10,870 nucleotides of DNA from Treponema sp. (GTDB taxonomy: Bacteria > Spirochaetota > Spirochaetia > Treponematales > Treponemataceae). The notes beneath the pieces are model-generated. The model was not told the origin of the DNA and did no database searches. It was given only the letters and a program-made list of their open reading frames with translations. A program made the position numbers and the translations under genes. The stretch lies in assembly GCA_022510885.1 (NCBI GenBank), contig JAFLSP010000051.1, positions 1 to 10,870 of the forward strand, given 5' to 3'. Below are positions 6,097 to 10,870 of this stretch, one piece after another; the stretch's first letter is position 1, and every line of letters begins with the position of its first letter.

Positions 6097-7608
6097 ATGC
6101 AATCACTTTTTTTAGACACCCGCGTTTTGGACGGCATTGCCCGCGAACGCTACGGCTTGACCGAAGAAATCATGATGGAAAACGCCGCGAGCGCGCTGGA
6201 GCGCGCCGTAATGCAGCATTTGACTGCAACGGAGAAATCCGGCGAACGGACGGTCGTTATTCTGTGCGGCTGCGGGAACAACGGCGCGGACGGTTACGCC
6301 CTTGCCCGTCGGCTTATTGGGCAGACGCTCGCGGATTCCGTGCCGCTTGTGCCTGTCGTCGTCGCGCTTGCCGAGCCGAAAAGCGATTTGTGCCGCAAAC
6401 AGGCCGCGCGTGCGGAAAAATGCGGCGTTCCGCGCGTTGGCATGGATTTTGCGGACGACGCGCTCTTTTCTCGTGCGGACATCATCGTTGATTGCGTGTT
6501 CGGCAGCGGTTTTCACGGCGATTTGGACGAACGAACGGCGACCGTGTGTGCCCGTGCGAATGCCGTCTGCGCCTGGCGCATCGCCTGTGACGTGCCGACC
6601 GGCCTGCGCGAAGACGGCACGGTTGCCGCCGGTGCGTTTGTTGCGGACTGCACCGTGACAATGGGTGCGCTCAAACTGTCGCTATACAGTGACGCGGCAA
6701 AAGACGGTGCGGGGCGTGTTATTTGCGAAAACCTTGGCATAAGCCGTGCGCTGTTTGAGGCACAAAACGACGGTTCGTTTTGCGCGGCGGCAACGGTGCT
6801 GGAAGCACAGGACATCATTTTACCGCATCGCCCGAAAAACGCCGTGAACAAAGGCACGTTTGGTCATGCGGCGGTGGCGAGCGGTGAAAAAATCGGTGCG
6901 TCATGCATTGCGGGAGCGGCGGCGTTGCGCTTTGGCGCGGGCTTGGTGAGTCTCGTGCGGCTCGGTCAGGTGTTTGCAAAAAGCGACTTGCCGCACGTCT
7001 CGCCCGAGCTGATGACCGCAAGCGACATTCCCGCAAACGCGACGGCACTCGCATTCGGCATGGGCTTGGGCAGAAATGCGGAAGCCACACAGCCGTATTT
7101 CGACTGGCTTTGCGCGCATCCGCATATTCCCTGCGTCGTTGATGCGGACGCGGTGTACGGTGCGGGCATCGCGTCGTTCTTGCGTTCACGGGCAGGCGGT
7201 GCCGTTCTCACTCCGCATCCCAAGGAATTGCAAGAACTGTTGCGGCAGTGCGGTTTGGGCGACCACACCGTTGCCGAGTGCGTGAACGACCGCCCTGCTT
7301 TGATAGAGCAGTTCTGTCGCGCGTTTCCGGGTAGCGTGCTGCTGGTCAAAGGCGCGAACCCGATGATTGGTCACTATGACGGTTCGTCGTTCCACTTGTT
7401 CGTCAATCCGCTGGGAAAAAACTGCCTCGCAAAAGCGGGGAGCGGCGACGTGCTTGCCGGTCTTATTGTCGCGCTGCTTGCGCAAGGCTATGCGCCGTTG
7501 GATGCGGCGATTCACGGCAGCCTTGCCCACGCGCTCGCATCGCACCGATTCACAAACGATTTTTCGCTCACGCCGCTTGCGCTCATCGACGCAGTTGCCG
7601 CGCTCTAG
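6097..7608 (+). CDS. nnr: Bifunctional NAD(P)H-hydrate epimerase / ADP-dependent NAD(P)H-hydrate dehydratase
   Basis: This 503-residue cytoplasmic metabolite-repair enzyme interconverts R- and S-NAD(P)HX, the damaged hydrated cofactors, and dehydrates the S form back to NAD(P)H. The N-terminal epimerase (YjeF_N) domain spans about 1-215, with ENAASAL near 28-34, the nucleotide-binding loop GNNGADG at 60-66, and later VDCVFGSGFHGDL and ACDVPTGL. The C-terminal ribokinase-like dehydratase spans about 235-503. It shows KGTFGHAAVASG near 249-260, LTPHPKEL near 371-378, VLLVKGANPMIG, and AGSGDVLAG with the likely catalytic D451. Length and domain order are those of the fused bacterial enzyme. The ATG at 6097 fits the family N-terminus. 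Upstream is an extended -10 box with no SD, suggesting independent transcription and leaderless translation. Confidence 0.95.
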   Translation: MQSLFLDTRVLDGIARERYGLTEEIMMENAASALERAVMQHLTATEKSGERTVVILCGCGNNGADGYALARRLIGQTLADSVPLVPVVVALAEPKSDLCRKQAARAEKCGVPRVGMDFADDALFSRADIIVDCVFGSGFHGDLDERTATVCARANAVCAWRIACDVPTGLREDGTVAAGAFVADCTVTMGALKLSLYSDAAKDGAGRVICENLGISRALFEAQNDGSFCAAATVLEAQDIILPHRPKNAVNKGTFGHAAVASGEKIGASCIAGAAALRFGAGLVSLVRLGQVFAKSDLPHVSPELMTASDIPANATALAFGMGLGRNAEATQPYFDWLCAHPHIPCVVDADAVYGAGIASFLRSRAGGAVLTPHPKELQELLRQCGLGDHTVAECVNDRPALIEQFCRAFPGSVLLVKGANPMIGHYDGSSFHLFVNPLGKNCLAKAGSGDVLAGLIVALLAQGYAPLDAAIHGSLAHALASHRFTNDFSLTPLALIDAVAAL

Positions 7609-7669
7609 TCAGTGTTTGTGCAAAGAACAGGGCGTTAATCCGCCTGAATTTCTAGCCGATAGAAGAGAT

Positions 7670-8245
7670 ATGAAGAAAACGCCGATTTTTCTGATAGTTC
7701 TTTTCTTCCTAGTAATTCTGATTCCGCAAGTGTGCGCACAAAACGCGCCGGTCTCGCCCGGAGAGGCGGCGGCAACCCGCATCACGTTCGTGAACCACGC
7801 AAAAGGTTTTCTCGGAAAGCCGTATCGGCGCGGGGCGTTTGGGCCGGAGACGTTCGATTGTTCTGGCTTGGTTTTTACCAGTTCGCGCGAATCAATCGGC
7901 GTGCAGCTGCCGCGCATGACGAAGGCAATCTATAAATTCTGCGAAATTGTCGATGACCCCGAGCGCGAAATCGGCGACTTGCTTTTTTTCAAGACGACGG
8001 GCGACGGCTCGATTTCGCACGTGGGCATTTATATGGGGAACGGGCAGTTTGTCCACGCGGCGAGCGACGGTCCGAGCACGGGGGTCATCATTTCGTCGCT
8101 CCGCGAGTCTTACTGGAAGTCGCACTACTTCCAAGCGGGAAGATTTCTGCCCGCATCCGACTTGGAGGAGATGAAAGACCCGGTTGCCGAATCCGTTTTC
8201 GAGACGATGGCTTCCGCAACAGACGACGCGCGGCAAGATTTCTAG
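7670..8245 (+). CDS. Secreted NlpC/P60 family peptidoglycan endopeptidase
   Basis: The 191-residue exported cysteine peptidase probably cleaves peptidoglycan stem peptides. The N-terminus is a signal peptide: MKKT, a hydrophobic core 6-19, and a probable signal-peptidase I site after VCA at 21-23. There is no lipobox. The NlpC/P60 domain spans about 38-160. Its catalytic cysteine is C64 in FDCSGLV and its histidine H117 in ISHVGIYMGNG; H129 in QFVHAA is the likely third polar residue. The IGDLLFF stretch (101-107) is also typical. An acidic tail of about 30 residues follows. The ATG at 7670 is chosen because it begins the signal peptide; the longer open frame from 7367 runs through the end of nnr. 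A weak GAAGAG sits just upstream. A lipoprotein gene follows after 45 nt, so the two may form an envelope-related unit. Confidence 0.92.
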   Translation: MKKTPIFLIVLFFLVILIPQVCAQNAPVSPGEAAATRITFVNHAKGFLGKPYRRGAFGPETFDCSGLVFTSSRESIGVQLPRMTKAIYKFCEIVDDPEREIGDLLFFKTTGDGSISHVGIYMGNGQFVHAASDGPSTGVIISSLRESYWKSHYFQAGRFLPASDLEEMKDPVAESVFETMASATDDARQDF

Positions 8246-8290
8246 TGGCCTGCGCGTAACGTTGCCTTTGGTACGGGTGCTTTAAAAGAT

Positions 8291-8959
8291 ATGAAGATGA
8301 TGTTCAGACGGTATTGTGTCGCCTTTACGGTTGCGGCGGTTTTTTCCCTTACTGCGTGCGCCCCCCGCATGACGGTGACGGCACTTGGCGCGGATAAAGC
8401 GGAACTCGCGTTTGAGGCGGGATTTTCCCGCGCCACGGAGCAGACGCTCAAGTCGATTATGGGCGCGGTTGCCGGCGGAGCGAATACGGACGCGCCGCTT
8501 GTTACGGCAGACGATATGAGCGCGATTATGCGCCGTGCGGGATTGCAGGACGTGACGGCTTCCGCAGAAGGCACGAACGTTGCCACGCGCGGAACGATTC
8601 CCCGCGTCTCACAGAGCGCGCTCGCCGCTGCCGGTATCCTTGGATTATCGCAGAATTCGCTCACGCTCACGCTTGGTTCCGCGCAGCTTCAGGCCCTGTA
8701 TGCTTTACTGGACGAAGAGACGCAGGCATATTTCGACCTGCTGATGATACCCGCGCTTTCCGATGAGACGCTTTCCCCCGCCGAATATGCTGAGCTGCTT
8801 GCCTCCGTGTACGGTCCTGCGCTTGCAAAAGAGCTGACAGAAAGTCCGTGCGTCATCACGCTTGCCGCGCCAAATGGCAAAAAGACATCAACCGCGCGGC
8901 TTACGCTCGGAGAACTGCTCACGCTTACCGCAGAAAGACGCTGGTCGGTCAACTGGTAG
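8291..8959 (+). CDS. Predicted lipoprotein of unknown function
   Basis: The 222-residue protein starts with basic residues and a hydrophobic stretch ending in a lipobox, L20-T21-A22-C23. It would be lipidated on C23 and anchored in a membrane facing the periplasm or surface. I do not recognise the mature sequence. It is rich in Ala, Leu and Thr, with no further cysteine until one near 190, and looks mostly helical. A segment at about 105-130 (SQSALAAAGILGLSQNSLTLTLGS) precedes a helical region with DEETQAYFDLLMIPALSDETLSPAEYAELL. Start choice is uncertain: ATG codons at 8291, 8297 and 8300 all give a working signal sequence and none has a good SD. TTTAAA at 8281-8286 might be a -10 box. The gene follows the NlpC/P60 gene and converges on the LRR gene. 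Confidence 0.8.
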   Translation: MKMMFRRYCVAFTVAAVFSLTACAPRMTVTALGADKAELAFEAGFSRATEQTLKSIMGAVAGGANTDAPLVTADDMSAIMRRAGLQDVTASAEGTNVATRGTIPRVSQSALAAAGILGLSQNSLTLTLGSAQLQALYALLDEETQAYFDLLMIPALSDETLSPAEYAELLASVYGPALAKELTESPCVITLAAPNGKKTSTARLTLGELLTLTAERRWSVNW

Positions 8960-8983
8960 TCTTTTTGTAAAAAACCGCTTGCT
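8934..8983. terminator. Possible bidirectional termination region between convergent genes
   Basis: AAAGAC (8934-8939) can pair with GTCTTT (8959-8964) around a long unpaired loop, followed by a T tract ending at 8966. For the opposite strand, A6 at 8969-8974 gives a T6 run just after the LRR stop codon. Stems are weak, so this is a location-based guess: a 24-bp gap holding facing T tracts between two gene ends. Confidence 0.3.
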
Positions 8984-10840
8984 TTATGGTATCACAATCT
9001 CGCCGTCTGAGCAGCGGACGGTTCTGCCGTGCAGGTATTCGTTCCCCTCGATTTTGCGCCACTGCGCTTTCGTGCCGCCAAAGCGGATTTCCGTGAGACT
9101 GTCACAGCCGTCGAACACAAACCAGCCGATTTTCTGCACCGTCTTCGGAACTTTTACGGTTTTGAGCGCGGAACAGAACGAGAACGCCTTTTCGCCGATT
9201 GCCGCTACGCCGTTCGGAATCACCACGTCCGCAAGCGACGTGCAGTTCCAGAATGCGTTTCTGCCGATTTCTCGCACGTTGCTCGGAATCGCCACGGTTT
9301 TGAGCGCGGAACAGCCCCAGAACGCGCTTTCGCCGATGACCGTCACACTGTTCGGAAGCGTCATGCTTGCAAGCGACGTGCAGTTATGGAACGCGCCTTC
9401 GCCGATTTCAGTCACGCTGTCGGGGAGCATCACGTCCGCAAGCCGGGTGCAGTTGTGGAACGCATAGTTGCCGATTTTCGTCACGCCGTCGGGAATGCCC
9501 ATGCGCGCGAGCGACACACAGTCCTCGAACGTGCCGTAACTGATTTCGGTCATGCCGCTTGCAAGCGAGATGTCCTCAAGAGCCGCACAGCCGCTGAACG
9601 CATAGTCGCCGATTTTCGTCAGCGTGTGAGGAAAATGAATATCCTTGAGCGACGCGCACCCGCTGAACGCCCGCTCTTCGATTGCCGCAAGTCCGTTTGG
9701 GATTATCAGCGTAGCAAGCTGCTCGCATTGCAGGAAGGCAAACTTTCCGATGGTCTTTAGGTTTTTCGGTAGGTTGATGGTTTTGAGCGAGGAGCAGCCC
9801 CAGAACGCCCGCTTGGAGATTTTGGTCACGCTGTCCGCGAGCTCTATGTCCTTGAGCGACGAACACCCGCTGAACACGCCCTTTCTGATTTCCGTCATGC
9901 TGTTCGGGATTTCTACGTCTACAAGTGACACGCAGTCGGTGAACGCATAGTCGCCGATTTCCATCAGACCGGCGGGAAGCGTCACACGCACGAGCGCGGA
10001 ACAACCCTCAAACGTCTGCCGCCCGATTGCTGCCACGCCGTTTTGAATCTGTACCCGTTTGAGCGACGTGCAGCCCTCGAACGCGCTGTCGCCCACATAC
10101 GCCACGCCACCGGGGATGGTCACGCTCGCGAACGACGTGCAGCCGCTGAACGCCAGTTTTCCGATGCTCGTCACGTTCTCGGGAATCGCCATATCGCCCA
10201 GCAGGGAGCGGCTGTCCACGGCGGCGTTTCCTTTTATTGAAATGTTCTTGAGCGACACGCAGCCGTAGAACGCGCCCACGCTGATAGTCGTCACGCTCTC
10301 GGGAACCGTCACGCTCACGAGCGAGTCGCAGCCCCAGAACGCGCCCCAGCCGATTTCCATCACGCCCTTGGGAATCGTCACGACCGGCATGATGTCCTTG
10401 GTGTACCCGAACACAATGCAGTCGCTGATTTTCAGCTCGCCAACCGTCTCCATCGTATGTACGCCGTTCGAGCAGATGACTTTCATCTCAAGCAACTTGG
10501 GATTATAGCTCAGACCCTCGATTTCGTCCCATTGCGCGCGCGTGCCGCTGAACTGCACCGCGTTAAGGCTCGCGCAGCCTTGGAACGCCCCCGCGCCGAT
10601 TTTCTTCACGCTGGCGGGAATCGTAACGCTGACGAGCAACGGGCATCCGCTAAACGCAAAACTCGCGATTTCTGTCACCGAATCGGGAATGGTCACGCAG
10701 ATAAGCGATTCGCAGCCTTTAAAAGCCTCCTTGCCAACCGCCGTGATAGTGCTCGGAATTACGAGATTCGCCGGGATTTCGGGAGAGAAACCTGTTACCG
10801 TCGTGCCATTCATTTTGAGGTATGCGGGCATATCTTCCAT
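8984..10840 (-). CDS. BspA-like leucine-rich repeat (LRR_5) protein
   Basis: The 618-residue protein is almost entirely built of repeats of the form GCxSLxxVxIPxxVTxIGxxAF, the 23-residue unit of BspA/LRR_5 proteins. I count 21 unit starts; 18 are exactly 23 residues. Two GT-x-AQW modules break the pattern, GTRAQW at 99-104 and GTKAQW at 589-594. Each is followed by a cysteine-containing tail (VICSNG and VRCSDG), and the second ends the protein. Cap-like segments at about 6-40 and 134-168 precede each run of repeats. BspA relatives in oral spirochaetes and Bacteroidetes act in adhesion and matrix or host binding. Here no signal peptide or lipobox is visible, so location is uncertain. AGGA (10847-10850) lies 6 nt upstream of the ATG and supports this start. 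The promoter, if any, lies outside the window or in its last 20 bases. Confidence 0.92.
   Translation of the reverse strand: MEDMPAYLKMNGTTVTGFSPEIPANLVIPSTITAVGKEAFKGCESLICVTIPDSVTEIASFAFSGCPLLVSVTIPASVKKIGAGAFQGCASLNAVQFSGTRAQWDEIEGLSYNPKLLEMKVICSNGVHTMETVGELKISDCIVFGYTKDIMPVVTIPKGVMEIGWGAFWGCDSLVSVTVPESVTTISVGAFYGCVSLKNISIKGNAAVDSRSLLGDMAIPENVTSIGKLAFSGCTSFASVTIPGGVAYVGDSAFEGCTSLKRVQIQNGVAAIGRQTFEGCSALVRVTLPAGLMEIGDYAFTDCVSLVDVEIPNSMTEIRKGVFSGCSSLKDIELADSVTKISKRAFWGCSSLKTINLPKNLKTIGKFAFLQCEQLATLIIPNGLAAIEERAFSGCASLKDIHFPHTLTKIGDYAFSGCAALEDISLASGMTEISYGTFEDCVSLARMGIPDGVTKIGNYAFHNCTRLADVMLPDSVTEIGEGAFHNCTSLASMTLPNSVTVIGESAFWGCSALKTVAIPSNVREIGRNAFWNCTSLADVVIPNGVAAIGEKAFSFCSALKTVKVPKTVQKIGWFVFDGCDSLTEIRFGGTKAQWRKIEGNEYLHGRTVRCSDGEIVIP
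9113..10147 (-). repeat. Array of fifteen uninterrupted 69-bp repeats within the LRR gene
   Basis: Residues 232-576 are fifteen consecutive 23-residue LRR_5 units. The repeats are visible in the DNA: the 20-nt block at 9596-9615 recurs exactly at 9941-9960, five units away (345 bp), and with one mismatch at 9458-9477, two units away (138 bp). Further units occur at residues 41-86 and 169-191, outside this block. Confidence 0.85.
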
Positions 10841-10870
10841 ACGTTTTCCTTAATTATTCCTTGAATCCCA

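Noticed and set aside
6044..6115. Short 23-codon frame starting at the RluA-family stop
   Set aside because: It overlaps the nnr start out of frame and has no coding features. It is less neat than the 4445-4495 minicistron because it does not end at a start codon.
7367..7669. Longer N-terminus for the NlpC/P60 protein
   Set aside because: The added residues overlap nnr out of frame and would bury the signal peptide that starts at 7670.
1..10870. CRISPR array, tRNA or rRNA genes, insertion sequences, riboswitches
   Set aside because: Reading both strands showed no spacer-repeat pattern, no tRNA cloverleaf with CCA end, no transposase and no long structured leader. All intergenic gaps are under 75 bp.

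Overview
The window reads as a GC-rich bacterial chromosome segment with tightly packed genes on both strands. The gene mix is a 23-residue BspA/LRR_5 leucine-rich-repeat protein with GT-x-AQW modules, a PF07456 'Gx transporter' followed by a small membrane partner, an M3 oligoendopeptidase F, and a lipoprotein. This fits a host- or gut-associated spirochaete of the Treponema type. That assignment is an inference from gene content; no rRNA or other marker gene is present.

Layout. (1) 7-1604, plus strand: a clear sigma70-type promoter, a Shine-Dalgarno (SD) site and a cytoplasmic GH43 beta-xylosidase/arabinofuranosidase. (2) 1612-2555, minus strand: a two-gene, ATGA-overlapped membrane operon. 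Its first gene encodes a PF07456 ECF-S-like protein and its second a 140-residue protein resembling a fragment of an ECF T component. (3) 2556-2600: a 45-bp divergent promoter region. (4) 2601-6044, plus strand: a probable operon of oligoendopeptidase F, a GNAT acetyltransferase and an RluA-family pseudouridine synthase. (5) 6097-7608: bifunctional NAD(P)HX epimerase/dehydratase, behind its own extended -10 promoter. (6) 7670-8959: a secreted NlpC/P60 cell-wall peptidase and a lipoprotein of unknown function. (7) 8984-10840, minus strand: a 618-residue leucine-rich-repeat protein, convergent with the lipoprotein gene.

How the genes fit together. Most are stand-alone housekeeping or nutrient functions: xylo-oligosaccharide and peptide breakdown, metabolite repair, RNA modification, and peptidoglycan and envelope functions. 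I see no mobile element, CRISPR array, tRNA or defence island. The features most worth a second look are small. Two genes (2601 and 6097) have a TATACT -10 box ending exactly 6 nt before their ATG and no SD, which predicts leaderless mRNAs. The membrane pair at 1612-2555 may be a reduced ECF-type transporter. A 16-codon minicistron exactly bridges two cistrons at 4445-4495. The repeat protein appears to be two BspA modules in tandem with no signal peptide. No dramatic new system is evident.
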